The notes below the pieces were generated by a model. That model was given only the letters and a program-made list of their open reading frames with translations. It was not told the origin of the DNA and made no database searches. A DNA stretch of 42,793 nt from an uncultured Lachnospiraceae bacterium (lineage in GTDB: Bacteria; Bacillota; Clostridia; Lachnospirales; Lachnospiraceae). Position numbers and translations under genes: made by a program. Where the stretch lies: the NCBI GenBank assembly GCA_934437985.1, contig CAKSBI010000020.1, positions 1 through 42,793 of the forward strand. The letters run 5' to 3'. Shown here piece after piece: positions 20,690 to 29,571 of the stretch (position 1 is its first letter; each line of letters opens with the position of its first letter).

Positions 20690-21340
20690 CTACATATGTA
20701 GTATAATATCTTCAAGACCTGAGAAGCTGTCGACACATAAGCAGGCCCTGGAATAATCCTGCGTGCCTGAATTAGGGTTGCAGTATCCGATGCATCTGAT
20801 ACCGGCGCCGCATGCCGCCTGTATTCCGACGGTAGTATCTTCAATTGCAGCTGCGTCTTCTGCTTTTGCGTCTAAAAGAGTTAATGCTTTTTTATAGATA
20901 TCACTGGCAGGTTTTGGGTTAATATTTTCATCAGAACTTGACAGTATTACCTGAAAACAATCAGCAATATGAAAGTAATTAAGGACACTTTTTATGTCCC
21001 TGTATGGAGAAGAGGAGGCAACTGCAAGCCTGATACCTGCATTGTGCAGGCTGTTAACCGCTTCGCATGCTCCGCTAATCTCAGTATATCCATTTTTTGC
21101 AATTATAATATCATTCTGTCTGTCAGCAGCTTTAACAAGAATCTCCGGAGTGGTGCACAGACTGTATTCTTTTATTATTATAGACATCATATCATACTTG
21201 GTTGTCCCTGCAAAGCTTAAATAATATTCATATGGCATATCCAGGCCGAATTCACGTAATGCCAGGACATTGGCATGTGCATGCATTGGTTCGCTGTCTA
21301 CCAGGACACCATCCATGTCAAAGATTACTGCTTTTGGCAT
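20690..21340 (-). CDS. HAD-superfamily hydrolase (beta-phosphoglucomutase/phosphatase-like)
   Basis: 216 residues. Motif I FDMDGVLVDSEP at the N-terminus gives the nucleophile and acid/base Asp pair. A helical cap follows. Motif II is AVASSSP, motif III Lys lies in NPKPASDIY, and motif IV in AIEDTTVGIQAA. The arrangement matches subfamily IA enzymes such as beta-phosphoglucomutase and sugar-phosphate phosphatases; the substrate is not predictable. ATG 21340 follows GGAG with a 9-base gap, preferred over an upstream ATG at 21361. First gene of a two-gene operon with the permease, divergent from DUF1015. Confidence 0.88.
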   Translation of the reverse strand: MPKAVIFDMDGVLVDSEPMHAHANVLALREFGLDMPYEYYLSFAGTTKYDMMSIIIKEYSLCTTPEILVKAADRQNDIIIAKNGYTEISGACEAVNSLHNAGIRLAVASSSPYRDIKSVLNYFHIADCFQVILSSSDENINPKPASDIYKKALTLLDAKAEDAAAIEDTTVGIQAACGAGIRCIGYCNPNSGTQDYSRACLCVDSFSGLEDIILHM

Positions 21341-21372
21341 ATATATCATCTCCATAAACATTTATTTCGGGC

Positions 21373-21401
21373 TGTACAACATTTAAGTTTTATTCTATAA
21401 T
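21373..21401 (+). promoter_or_regulatory. Promoter of the DUF1015 gene, with leader palindrome
   Basis: TGTACA at 21373-21378, 17 bp, TATAAT at 21396-21401. The predicted leader contains TCAAGC-ATTC-GCTTGA at 21423-21438, a perfect 6-bp inverted repeat that could be an operator or a short RNA hairpin. Confidence 0.4.
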
Positions 21402-21513
21402 ACATGATAAGACTGACTAAAATCAAGCATTCGCTTGAATAATTATGAACTCCGGGAAGCTTATATATAGATTTGGATCCGGGGAGTCCGTTATAATAAC
21501 AGGGAGGACAGTT

Positions 21514-22755
21514 ATGGCTATTGTAAAACCGTTTAGATGTATAAGACCAAGGAAGGATGTTGCGGACAGGGTTGCAGCTCTTCCGTATGATGTATACAAC
21601 AGAAGTGAGGCTAAGGCGGAGACGCTCAGGGAACCGTTGTCATTTCTTAAGATAGACAGGGCAGAGACCCAGTTTGACGATTCTGTGGATACATATGACA
21701 GCAGGGTGTATGATAAGGCAAGGGAATTGCTTGATGGCATGATTGAAGAGGGAATATATGAACAGGATCCGGACTGTGCATATTATGTATATGAGCAGAC
21801 AATGGACGGACGCGCCCAGACCGGTATTGTTGCCTGCTCGTCGGTTGATGATTATCTTAACCAGGTTATTAAGAAGCATGAGAATACAAGGGAAGATAAA
21901 GAGATTGACCGTATCAACCATGTTGACAGATGTAATGCACAGACAGGACCGATATTTCTTGCATACAGATCCAAGGATGTGATAAATGAAGTTGTTCACA
22001 GATATAAAGAAGGTAAGCCTGTGTATGATTTTGTATCACCTGATGGAATTAAGCACGTTGTATGGAAGATTGCTGACGCTGCAGATACTGAAGCTATCCG
22101 GAATGCATTCGCAGGTATTGACAGCATATACATTGCGGACGGACATCACCGTGCGGCCTCCGCAGTTAAAGTAGGTCTTAAAAGAAGAGAGCAGAATCCG
22201 GGGTATACAGGTGATGAGGAATTTAATACATTTCTTTCCGTACTGTTCCCGCATGATGAGCTTATGATAATGGATTATAACAGGACGGTAAAAGACCTTA
22301 ACGGACTTGACAGGGATGCTTTTCTTGCAAAGCTTAAGGAGCATTTCAACATTATAAGTGTATCTGATGAAGAGGTAAGGCCTTCAAAAAAGGGGCAGTT
22401 TGTTATGTACCTTGAAAATGAGTGGTATGTATGTGAGATTAATGATGGACTTAAGAAGATAACTGACCCGGTTGCTTCGCTTGATGTGTCGCTTCTCCAG
22501 GATTATCTTCTTGCTCCTGTACTTGGCATCGGTGATCCAAGAACCGATAAGAGGATTGATTTTATTGGTGGGATCAGGGGTCTTGGTGAACTTAAGAGAA
22601 GGGCTGACAGTGATATGAAGGTTTCATTTGCAATGTACCCGACCTCTATTGAGGAATTATTTGATGTAGCGGATGCGGGTATGCTTATGCCGCCAAAGTC
22701 GACATGGTTTGAGCCTAAGCTGAGAAGCGGACTGTTCATACACAGGCTAAGCTGA
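21514..22755 (+). CDS. DUF1015-family protein
   Basis: 413 residues, the standard length of this widespread uncharacterised family. Conserved blocks seen: MAIVKPFRCIRP, AALPYDVYNRSEA, the HENTREDKEIDRINHVDRCNAQTGPI stretch, YIADGHHRAASA and the C-terminal LMPPKSTWFEPKLRSGLFIH. The AIADGHHR-like motif resembles the nucleotide-binding loop of ParB/sulfiredoxin-fold kinases, and a small-molecule (for example serine) kinase role has been discussed for relatives, but this is not assignable from sequence. ATG 21514 with GGGAGGA upstream; the longer frame from 21445 is not supported by a ribosome binding site. Confidence 0.88.
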   Translation: MAIVKPFRCIRPRKDVADRVAALPYDVYNRSEAKAETLREPLSFLKIDRAETQFDDSVDTYDSRVYDKARELLDGMIEEGIYEQDPDCAYYVYEQTMDGRAQTGIVACSSVDDYLNQVIKKHENTREDKEIDRINHVDRCNAQTGPIFLAYRSKDVINEVVHRYKEGKPVYDFVSPDGIKHVVWKIADAADTEAIRNAFAGIDSIYIADGHHRAASAVKVGLKRREQNPGYTGDEEFNTFLSVLFPHDELMIMDYNRTVKDLNGLDRDAFLAKLKEHFNIISVSDEEVRPSKKGQFVMYLENEWYVCEINDGLKKITDPVASLDVSLLQDYLLAPVLGIGDPRTDKRIDFIGGIRGLGELKRRADSDMKVSFAMYPTSIEELFDVADAGMLMPPKSTWFEPKLRSGLFIHRLS

Positions 22756-22777
22756 TATTTGGGAGGATAATTAATAT

Positions 22778-23428
22778 ATGAGAGATATTTTTAACAGTGA
22801 CAGCAGGTTAATGAGAGCTTTATCAAAGCTGTTTGATATTGGCTATCTCAGTATAGTATTTATAATATTCTGCATACCGGTGGTAACCATGGGTGCGGCA
22901 CTTACATCACTGTATTACACTACAGTTAAGGTGATAAGACGAGATAGGGGATATGTATTCCAGGAGTTCTGGCATTCATTTAAAAGCAATTTCAGGCAGG
23001 CTACAATATTATGGGTAATAGAGCTTGTGGTGCTTGTATTGCTGGCTTATAACCTTATGGTTGTGACAGGGTTTGTATCGGGAATATATCTTGCAATGGC
23101 AATACTTCTTGTTGCAGTATACTGCTATGCATTTCCAATACTGTCGAGATTTGTACTGAAGAATACTGACATAATTAAGATGTCAATTATTCTTGTTATT
23201 AAGCATATATATTTTACGGTTCCATTTGTTGCAATTATTGTATTATCTGCAGCAGCACTTGTGCTTCTCATACCATATGCACCAATTGTTCCGATTTTGC
23301 TGCCGGGACTGGCGGCATTGCTCTATTCATTTATGATGGAGATAGTTATGAAGAAGTATATGCCTAAGGCAGAGGATGGTAATGCACGGGATAATGAGAC
23401 TGTTATTGATGACTGGTATAACGAGTAG
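22778..23428 (+). CDS. YesL/DUF624-family membrane protein
   Basis: 216 residues with five to six membrane segments. The family opening LFDIGYLSIVFIIFCIPVVTMGAALTSLYYTTVKVI is clear. YesL-type proteins often sit beside sugar ABC transporters and glycosidases, but here the neighbours are DUF1015 and MscS. Function unknown. Good GGGAGGA ribosome binding site, 22 bp after DUF1015, so probably one transcript. Confidence 0.85.
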   Translation: MRDIFNSDSRLMRALSKLFDIGYLSIVFIIFCIPVVTMGAALTSLYYTTVKVIRRDRGYVFQEFWHSFKSNFRQATILWVIELVVLVLLAYNLMVVTGFVSGIYLAMAILLVAVYCYAFPILSRFVLKNTDIIKMSIILVIKHIYFTVPFVAIIVLSAAALVLLIPYAPIVPILLPGLAALLYSFMMEIVMKKYMPKAEDGNARDNETVIDDWYNE

Positions 23429-23498
23429 CATTAGACGTACATGTGGCTATGGATGACGATTTGGTTTAATTGTATTGATATGATGGAGGATTATAGCA

Positions 23499-24422
23499 AT
23501 GTCAAGAATACTGATATCACAGGATCTGGCGCAGGATGTAACTGACGCAATGTCTGATACGGCAGACCAGATTACCGAAGAAGTGGATAAGGTAACGGAT
23601 TTCCCGGATAAGGTAATGGAATGGGCATTATCACAGCTTCCTGCAGTTGTGCATGGGGTGCTTATGATAATACTTGCACTTGTGATATTTTTCGTGGGAC
23701 GTAAGATTATCAGATGGATTGCAAGGTTAATTGAAAAAAGTATCAGGAAGTCTTCAATGGAAGAAAGCGTATCAAAGTTCCTTATGTCATGTGTGAGGGT
23801 TATACTTAATGTGCTGCTTGTAGTATTTATTGCCGGATTCCTTGGGCTTGAGACAACTTCGCTTGCTGCGATTGTAGGTTCTGCGGGTCTTGCAATCGGC
23901 CTGTCATTACAGGGCAGCCTTTCAAACTTTGCAGGTGGTGTACTGATACTTTTGATAAAGCCGTTCGTAATCGGGGATTATATTTCCTCGGGCGGAGTTG
24001 AGGGAACGGTCGTTCACATTGATATCTTTTATACACGCCTGCTTACTGTTGATAACAGAATGGTAGTAATTCCGAATGGTACACTCAGCAATGCAACTAT
24101 TACTAATGTATCAAATGAGCCGGTCAGAAGAGTTGATGTTACTGTAGGGATTGAATATGGTGAGGATATTGACAGGGTTAAGAAGATTCTGTCTGATATC
24201 GTAGCTGATAACAATGATATCCTTAAGGACCGTGAGGCGGATATATATGTTGATGCACTTGATGCAAGCTCTGTTAATATGGGTATCCGGGTATGGACTG
24301 ACAGTGCAGACTACTGGAAGGTGAAATGGGCAATGCTTGAGAATATCAAGAAGGAGTTTGATAAGAATGGTATTGCAATTCCATTTAACCAGCTGGATGT
24401 GAATGTAAGGACACAGCAGTGA
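23499..24422 (+). CDS. mscS: MscS-family small-conductance mechanosensitive channel
   Basis: 307 residues. The pore helix TM3 reads AAIVGSAGLAIGLSLQGSLSN, with Ala/Gly packing as in MscS. It is followed by the beta-domain (KPFVIGDYISSGGVEGTVVHI; VVIPNGTLSNATITN) and the alpha/beta C-terminal vestibule domain ending FNQLDVNVR. Two earlier hydrophobic helices (about 50-75 and 95-115) are present. An acidic amphipathic N-terminal stretch of about 45 residues precedes them. It opens under membrane tension to release solutes on hypo-osmotic shock. Ribosome binding site GGAGGA; convergent with argH. Confidence 0.93.
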   Translation: MSRILISQDLAQDVTDAMSDTADQITEEVDKVTDFPDKVMEWALSQLPAVVHGVLMIILALVIFFVGRKIIRWIARLIEKSIRKSSMEESVSKFLMSCVRVILNVLLVVFIAGFLGLETTSLAAIVGSAGLAIGLSLQGSLSNFAGGVLILLIKPFVIGDYISSGGVEGTVVHIDIFYTRLLTVDNRMVVIPNGTLSNATITNVSNEPVRRVDVTVGIEYGEDIDRVKKILSDIVADNNDILKDREADIYVDALDASSVNMGIRVWTDSADYWKVKWAMLENIKKEFDKNGIAIPFNQLDVNVRTQQ

Positions 24423-24440
24423 TATACTGAAAGCAGGAAA

Positions 24441-24484
24441 ATGCCGGGAATAATCCTCCGCTATACTGGAGTTGTTCCCGGCAT
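24441..24484 (-). terminator. Bidirectional hairpin between mscS and argH
   Basis: ATGCCGGGAA and TTCCCGGCAT form a perfect 10-bp stem with an inner CTCC/GGAG pairing. On the minus strand TTTTC follows, so it best serves argH; it can also protect the mscS 3' end. Confidence 0.75.
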
Positions 24485-24511
24485 ATATTGTAAGGTTAAA
24501 GGAAAGCTGAA

Positions 24512-25915
24512 TCATGCACCGGCTTTTGATGCGGAGGAGCTGACTGAATTAAGGTACTGCTCATTGGCTTCGATAACCTTTTTCATTGCATCCATTCCCG
24601 GAGCCCCGATAGTGTTACGCTTTTCAACACAGGTTTTCATGGATATTGCCTCGTATATATCCTCCTCGAAGACCGGACATATCTTTTTATATTCATCAAG
24701 TGGCATATCATCAAGTGCGATTCCCCTGTCAATGCAGTATAATACAAGCTGGCCTACAATTCCGTGGGCATCCCTGAATGCAACGCCGTGGTTAACAAGG
24801 TAATCGGCAGCATCTGTTGCATTAGTGAATCCGTTCCTGGCACTTGCATCCATCTTATCTTTATTGAACTTCATGGTCTTAAGCATACCATCAAAGAGGC
24901 TTATACAGCCCTTAACTGTGTCTATTGCATCAAACGTGAATTCTTTATCCTCCTGCATATCCTTATTGTATGCAAGTGGGATTCCCTTGAGGGTTGTCAG
25001 CATAGACATGAGTGAACCATACACACGGCCTGTCTTGCCACGTACAAGCTCTGCAATGTCAGGATTCTTTTTCTGTGGCATAATACTGCTTCCTGTTGAG
25101 TATGCGTCATCAATATCTATGAACTGGTATTCATTGGAATTCCAGAGAATAACCTCTTCACTGAATCGTGAAAGATGCATCATGATAAGTGAAAGGTCAC
25201 TTAAAAGCTCAACAACATAATCCCTGTCGGCAACTGAATCCATGCTGTTGGCAGTTGGTCCGTTAAAATCAAGAAGACTTGCTGTATACTCACGGTCGAG
25301 CGGGTAAGTAGTACCTGCAAGGGCTCCGCTTCCGAGAGGGCAGTAGTTCATTCTTTCATAAGTATCGGCGAGACGTGAACGGTCCCTCTTAAACATTTCA
25401 AAATATGCGCCCATATGGTGGGCAAGTGTTACAGGCTGTGCTTTCTGAAGATGTGTAAAGCCCGGCATATATGTGTCAATATTATCCTTCATTATATTAT
25501 GGATTGTTCCGAGGATACCTGCAAGAAGGGTGTTGATCTCCGTAATCTCATTACGTACATACAGACGCATATCAAGGGCTACCTGGTCATTACGGCTTCT
25601 TCCCGTGTGGAGCTTTTTGCCCGGCTCACCGATACGTTCTATAAGGTTAGCCTCAACAAAGCTGTGTATATCTTCATGTTCATCATCGATCACAAGGGCA
25701 CCGGAATCGATGTCATCCAAGATGCTGTTAAGACCATTGATAATTGCGGTCTTGTCATCCTCAGTGATAATATTCTGTTTTGCAAGCATTGTTACATGTG
25801 CAATGCTTCCATTTATATCTTCCCTGTAGAACTTCCGGTCAAATGATATAGATGCATTAAAGTTGTCTACTAATTTGTCAGTTTCCTTTGTAAATCGTCC
25901 GCCCCAGAGCTTCAT
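24512..25915 (-). CDS. argH: Argininosuccinate lyase
   Basis: 467 residues. Splits argininosuccinate to arginine and fumarate, the last step of arginine synthesis; a cytoplasmic homotetramer. Conserved: KLWGGRF at the start, HTGRSRNDQVA, FTHLQKAQPVTLAHH, and the superfamily signature GSSIMPQKKNPD with the catalytic Ser loop. ATG 25915 follows GGAGGATTT directly; a longer frame to 25975 lacks a ribosome binding site. No other arg gene is adjacent (argG usually precedes it), so it is monocistronic here. No convincing ARG box was seen in the divergent region 25916-26177. Confidence 0.96.
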   Translation of the reverse strand: MKLWGGRFTKETDKLVDNFNASISFDRKFYREDINGSIAHVTMLAKQNIITEDDKTAIINGLNSILDDIDSGALVIDDEHEDIHSFVEANLIERIGEPGKKLHTGRSRNDQVALDMRLYVRNEITEINTLLAGILGTIHNIMKDNIDTYMPGFTHLQKAQPVTLAHHMGAYFEMFKRDRSRLADTYERMNYCPLGSGALAGTTYPLDREYTASLLDFNGPTANSMDSVADRDYVVELLSDLSLIMMHLSRFSEEVILWNSNEYQFIDIDDAYSTGSSIMPQKKNPDIAELVRGKTGRVYGSLMSMLTTLKGIPLAYNKDMQEDKEFTFDAIDTVKGCISLFDGMLKTMKFNKDKMDASARNGFTNATDAADYLVNHGVAFRDAHGIVGQLVLYCIDRGIALDDMPLDEYKKICPVFEEDIYEAISMKTCVEKRNTIGAPGMDAMKKVIEANEQYLNSVSSSASKAGA

Positions 25916-26055
25916 AAATCCTCCATTCTGCAACTTATAATTGCTGTATAATCTTTCGTAACTTCTAATATACAATTTTTACAGGATAAATGCAAGTGTG
26001 TGTCTGACCCTGCCGGCACTGTTACGGATAGATAACAGCAGTTGCGCATACATGG

Positions 26056-26090
26056 CAAAATGTATTATAATGTTCAAAATGTACTATAAT
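26056..26090 (+). promoter_or_regulatory. Tandemly duplicated -10 region
   Basis: CAAAATGTAnTATAAT occurs at 26056-26071 and again at 26075-26090 (15 of 16 identical, 19-bp period), each ending in TATAAT. TTGCGC at 26042-26047 gives an 18-bp spacer to the first -10. Two start sites in tandem are likely for the 148-residue gene and the cassette behind it. AATAATAATCA is also repeated at 26094 and 26128. Confidence 0.5.
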
Positions 26091-26177
26091 AACAATAATA
26101 ATCAACTTGTATGGAATTGATCAGTGTAATAATAATCAGCATAAAAATAATATGTATGAAATAAGGAGAATAGCAAT

Positions 26178-26624
26178 ATGGGTTATGAGACAAGAGATGA
26201 GCTTAAGGGCTTTGGATTTGATAAGGCACAGGTTGGGGATATCCGGGTCATGAATGGTGTATTCCACATTGTACTTGATAATGTTATGATCCTTCCGGAG
26301 AATTCATGTAACAGGGATATAAGAATGATGCGTTGCAATGAATTGTTATTGACAATTGAGAGCCCGGAGATTATGGAGGTTGTTGAAGAGGGGTATAAGT
26401 TATATAATGCGGATGGAAGGCTTCGTGAGGAGATTCCGGACAGGGTTGTGGAAGCGGATGGATATACCGGAGTATGGGAACAGCTGCCCGGTGGTAATGT
26501 CTATTCGATTGACCTTGACGATAATTATAAGCTTGTAATTGACGGAGTTAACGAAAGGACATACGGCATCACCCTTAAGGGCACTGCTGATACGGAAAGC
26601 TGGGAGAGATTCCTTAATATTTAG
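26178..26624 (+). CDS. Uncharacterised acidic cytoplasmic protein (148 aa)
   Basis: Not recognised. It has no signal peptide or membrane helix and is acidic. The sequence reads as alternating beta strands (VGDIRVMNGVFHIVLDNVMIL; NVYSIDLDDNYKLVIDGVNERTYGITLKG), suggesting a small beta-sandwich or barrel. An AAGGAGAA ribosome binding site precedes ATG 26178. It is 54 bp upstream of the hydrolase gene in the same direction and may belong to the same transcript, driven by the duplicated -10 region. Confidence 0.7.
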   Translation: MGYETRDELKGFGFDKAQVGDIRVMNGVFHIVLDNVMILPENSCNRDIRMMRCNELLLTIESPEIMEVVEEGYKLYNADGRLREEIPDRVVEADGYTGVWEQLPGGNVYSIDLDDNYKLVIDGVNERTYGITLKGTADTESWERFLNI

Positions 26625-26678
26625 TACTGTATCACATATGGCATTCAACGTACTACATTATTATATAGGATGAATAAT

Positions 26679-27614
26679 ATGGAAGATAAAAATATTGATA
26701 AGATGAAGATGACATTATTTGCCAAATGTGTTAAACTTGCACACAGGGTAGTTGGTAATAATATCTGTCTTGAACCAAAAGAGCTTGGAGAATACAGAGC
26801 CGGTATGGAGTTTGTATCAAAGGCTGCGATACCATTCATCGGAGTTAAGTATTATAAGAAAGATATTAATGGCGTACCTTCAATGTGGGCACTCAAAAAA
26901 GCGTCCGGCAGACAACTGATCAATACAGAAGAGAAGATAATATTATATTGTCACGGTGGGGGCTTTACTACAGGTGGCGTTAATTACGCAGGCATGTTTG
27001 CCGGTAAGATGACTGCAGCTACAGGGATAAGGACTGTGGCACATATATACAGACTGAGCCCCGAATATAAGTATCCTGCAGCATTGGAGGATACAGCAGC
27101 CGTATGGGATTACCTTCTGTATAGTGGCTACAGGGAGCGGGATATAATATTAGCCGGGGATTCAGCCGGGGGTAATCTTGCGTTGGAGCTTGGCTTATAT
27201 CTAAAAAAGCATGACAGGGCATTGCCTGCAGCTTTTATTCTGCTCAGTCCGTGGACTGATATGACAATGACATCGGAATCCTATGTCAGGTGCCTTGACT
27301 GTGACCCTATTTTAAGTCCTGCTTATATTGCTACTGTAAGGGAAGGTTACCTTGGCGGCAGGACAGATTATGGGAATCCGGATTTTAGCCCGCTATATGG
27401 GGAACTGGATGGATTTCCGCCAACATTAATACAGGTTGGAAGTAACGAGATACTTAATGATGACAGCAGGAGGCTGGAACATAAAATGAAGCAGAGTGGT
27501 GTCAGGGTAAAGCTTGAGGAGTACAGGGGGTGCCACCATGTATTTCAGAATATTCCGATGCCAAGCAGCTTCAGGGCATTTGACAGTATAAAAAAATTTG
27601 TGGAAAGTGTGTGA
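26679..27614 (+). CDS. Alpha/beta hydrolase of the hormone-sensitive-lipase (esterase) family
   Basis: 311 residues. Oxyanion motif HGGGF (His92), nucleophile elbow GDSAGG (Ser162), acid Asp in the ILNDDSRRL region and His287 in GCHHVF complete the triad. The family hydrolyses short- to medium-chain acyl esters. Soluble, no signal peptide. ATG 26679 has AGGA eight bases upstream and is preferred; ATG 26670 overlaps that site. Its stop is only 3 bp before the acyltransferase-like gene, so the esterase and the ester-forming enzyme are made together, suggesting they act on one acylated molecule. Confidence 0.88.
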   Translation: MEDKNIDKMKMTLFAKCVKLAHRVVGNNICLEPKELGEYRAGMEFVSKAAIPFIGVKYYKKDINGVPSMWALKKASGRQLINTEEKIILYCHGGGFTTGGVNYAGMFAGKMTAATGIRTVAHIYRLSPEYKYPAALEDTAAVWDYLLYSGYRERDIILAGDSAGGNLALELGLYLKKHDRALPAAFILLSPWTDMTMTSESYVRCLDCDPILSPAYIATVREGYLGGRTDYGNPDFSPLYGELDGFPPTLIQVGSNEILNDDSRRLEHKMKQSGVRVKLEEYRGCHHVFQNIPMPSSFRAFDSIKKFVESV

Positions 27615-27617
27615 TTA

Positions 27618-28880
27618 ATGAGTTCGGATAAATGGTATAAGGTTGATAATGTGGCAAAGGTATTTCTTGCAACACACAGTGCAAGGGATACCAGAACGCT
27701 CAGGGTAAGCTGTACACTTACAGAGGACATTGATGCGGATATCCTCCGGGAGGCACTTGAGAGGACGATAGTGTCAAGGTCATTATTTCAGGTGCGTATC
27801 AGGAGAGGATTTTTCTGGAATTATATAGAGGCAACTGATGTCAGACCGGTTGTAACAGAAGAGCATGACAGGCCGTGTCCGGTTTTGTATGGAAAGAATT
27901 ATAAAGGAATACTGCATTATAATGTAACGTATTATCACAGAAGAATTAATCTTGAAGTATTCCATGCCCTGACAGATGGGGCAGGTGCGCTTGAATTTCT
28001 TAATATCCTGGTTCTTAATTACCTTAATATTAAGTATCCGGACAGATTCCTGGGGATTGATCTTGGAAATAATGGCTCTGAGGCTGAAAGGGAAGAGGAT
28101 GGCTTTGAACGTTTCAGGAGTAATGATGGAAAGGGAACCGGTATATCCGTTGCAAAGGTAAAGAGGGCATATCACATAAGGGGGATGAAGCTTCCTTATG
28201 ACCAGCTGCAGTTTTTTGAGGTATCAATGTCCGGGAAAAAGGTCAGGGAGATGGCTAAGTCGTCAGGAGTCGGGATATCGGGGCTTCTTGGTGCTGTCCT
28301 TATGATGGCGATATATAATGACATGCCATTTGTAAAAAGGAAGCTTCCGGTGACGATAAGCATGCCTGTCAATCTCAGGAATTATTTCCCTTCAGAGACA
28401 TCCAGAAACTTTTTTAACAGCATCAATATCAGTCATGTATTTACAGGAGGGGAATCGGTACCGGAGCTTGCAAAGGAATTTGAGGAGAACATGAAAAAAT
28501 GTCTTGACCCTGATTCGGTAAGGCAGAATATGGACAACTACCAGAAACTGGAAAGATTGTTTTTTGTCAGGATGGTACCGCTTGCATTAAAGCAGCCTGT
28601 TGTAAAGTATTTTTCAAAAAAAGAGAATAAGTCAGTGTCTGCTGTAATATCAAATCTTGGAATTATGAAGCTGCCAAAACAGATGGATGGGTATGTTGAG
28701 GGATATTCTGCCCTGTGCAGCCATAACGGATTGTTTATAACGGTATTAAGCTATGGGGATACAATGACCTTTGGAATAACTTCGAGCTACAGGAATACCG
28801 GAGTGATCAAGAATTTTGTCAGGGCATTCTCTAAGAATGGTATAGAGGTGACGGTTAATGGATCGGAGGTGGTCTGGTAA
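27618..28880 (+). CDS. Alcohol-acetyltransferase / condensation-domain-like acyltransferase
   Basis: 420 residues. The active-site motif H-x3-D-G is clear (HALTDG, His116, Asp120), placing it in the CoA-dependent acyltransferase/NRPS-condensation superfamily, closest in feel to the alcohol acetyltransferase/PapA5 group. Further support: the N-terminal acceptor strand RTLRVSCTLTEDIDADILREAL and the late VSAVISNLGIMKLP, equivalent to the D-F-G-W latch region. It would transfer an acyl group from CoA or a carrier to an alcohol. The true acceptor is unknown. No NRPS or PKS is nearby. Its TAA overlaps the ATG of the next gene by one base (TAATG), implying translational coupling. Confidence 0.8.
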   Translation: MSSDKWYKVDNVAKVFLATHSARDTRTLRVSCTLTEDIDADILREALERTIVSRSLFQVRIRRGFFWNYIEATDVRPVVTEEHDRPCPVLYGKNYKGILHYNVTYYHRRINLEVFHALTDGAGALEFLNILVLNYLNIKYPDRFLGIDLGNNGSEAEREEDGFERFRSNDGKGTGISVAKVKRAYHIRGMKLPYDQLQFFEVSMSGKKVREMAKSSGVGISGLLGAVLMMAIYNDMPFVKRKLPVTISMPVNLRNYFPSETSRNFFNSINISHVFTGGESVPELAKEFEENMKKCLDPDSVRQNMDNYQKLERLFFVRMVPLALKQPVVKYFSKKENKSVSAVISNLGIMKLPKQMDGYVEGYSALCSHNGLFITVLSYGDTMTFGITSSYRNTGVIKNFVRAFSKNGIEVTVNGSEVVW

Positions 28881-29554
28881 TGAAGGTGTGTACCAGCTGT
28901 CATATTAATGTAGGCGGATATTACAAATGCTGTCCGCTGTGCCAGAATGGGCTTGAGGAAGGTAAGGACATGGACAGAGGTGATGAATATCCGTATTTTC
29001 CATCCCAGCATGAGATAAAGGTATTATCATTATTTCATAAGATACAGATGTTTGTAATGGTTTCACTGTGTATACTGTTTTTGGCACTCGATTATATGTT
29101 CAGGCTCAATAACGGAATACACTGGAGTTTTATTGTTACTGTGTGGGCAGTAAGTGTTGAGGTGTTCGTGTCGCCATTGTTTAGAAAGCGGTATGCGCCA
29201 CTGTATCTTGTTACGGATATAGGCGTGGTGCTGGTTGCCGCATCATTTCTTACAGTAAAATATGTCGGTGGCATGTTCATACTGACTGAATACATGCTTC
29301 CTATAGTGATTATGGTTATCATTCTGTTTGATTTTATATATTGTCTCGTGGATAAAAAAGGCAATGCACTTGTGTTTGCAATCTGCAGCGTAGGGGCAGG
29401 GATCATCCCGGCTGCTGTAATGCTTGTATTATACCGGGATGCACCTGTAATGTGGGAAGTATGTCTTATAGTCAGTCTTATCACACTTGTGGGGCTTATA
29501 GCATTTAAGGGCAGCAAAGTGTTTAATGAGATGCAGAAGAGACTGAATATATGA
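28880..29554 (+). CDS. Zinc-ribbon membrane protein (DUF6320-like)
   Basis: 224 residues. An N-terminal zinc ribbon (C4-x2-C7 ... C18-x2-C21, ending CPLC) is followed by a conserved EYPYFPSQHEIK box and about six membrane helices. The architecture matches what I recall as DUF6320, which is repeatedly found next to alcohol-acetyltransferase-like genes; the name is from memory. The ribbon presumably faces the cytoplasm and could dock the acyltransferase at the membrane. Translationally coupled to the preceding gene. It ends 17 bp from the convergent M32 gene with no terminator between. Confidence 0.75.
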   Translation: MKVCTSCHINVGGYYKCCPLCQNGLEEGKDMDRGDEYPYFPSQHEIKVLSLFHKIQMFVMVSLCILFLALDYMFRLNNGIHWSFIVTVWAVSVEVFVSPLFRKRYAPLYLVTDIGVVLVAASFLTVKYVGGMFILTEYMLPIVIMVIILFDFIYCLVDKKGNALVFAICSVGAGIIPAAVMLVLYRDAPVMWEVCLIVSLITLVGLIAFKGSKVFNEMQKRLNI

Positions 29555-29571
29555 GTGTGGCTGCCGTCTGG

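Noticed and set aside
26094..26138. AATAATAATCA direct repeat as a regulator site
   Set aside because: The 34-bp period is not a whole number of turns, and AT-rich simple sequence makes chance repetition likely.
27618..28880. NRPS condensation domain of a natural-product cluster
   Set aside because: No adenylation or carrier domains or other biosynthetic genes occur in the window; the size and motif fit a free acyltransferase.
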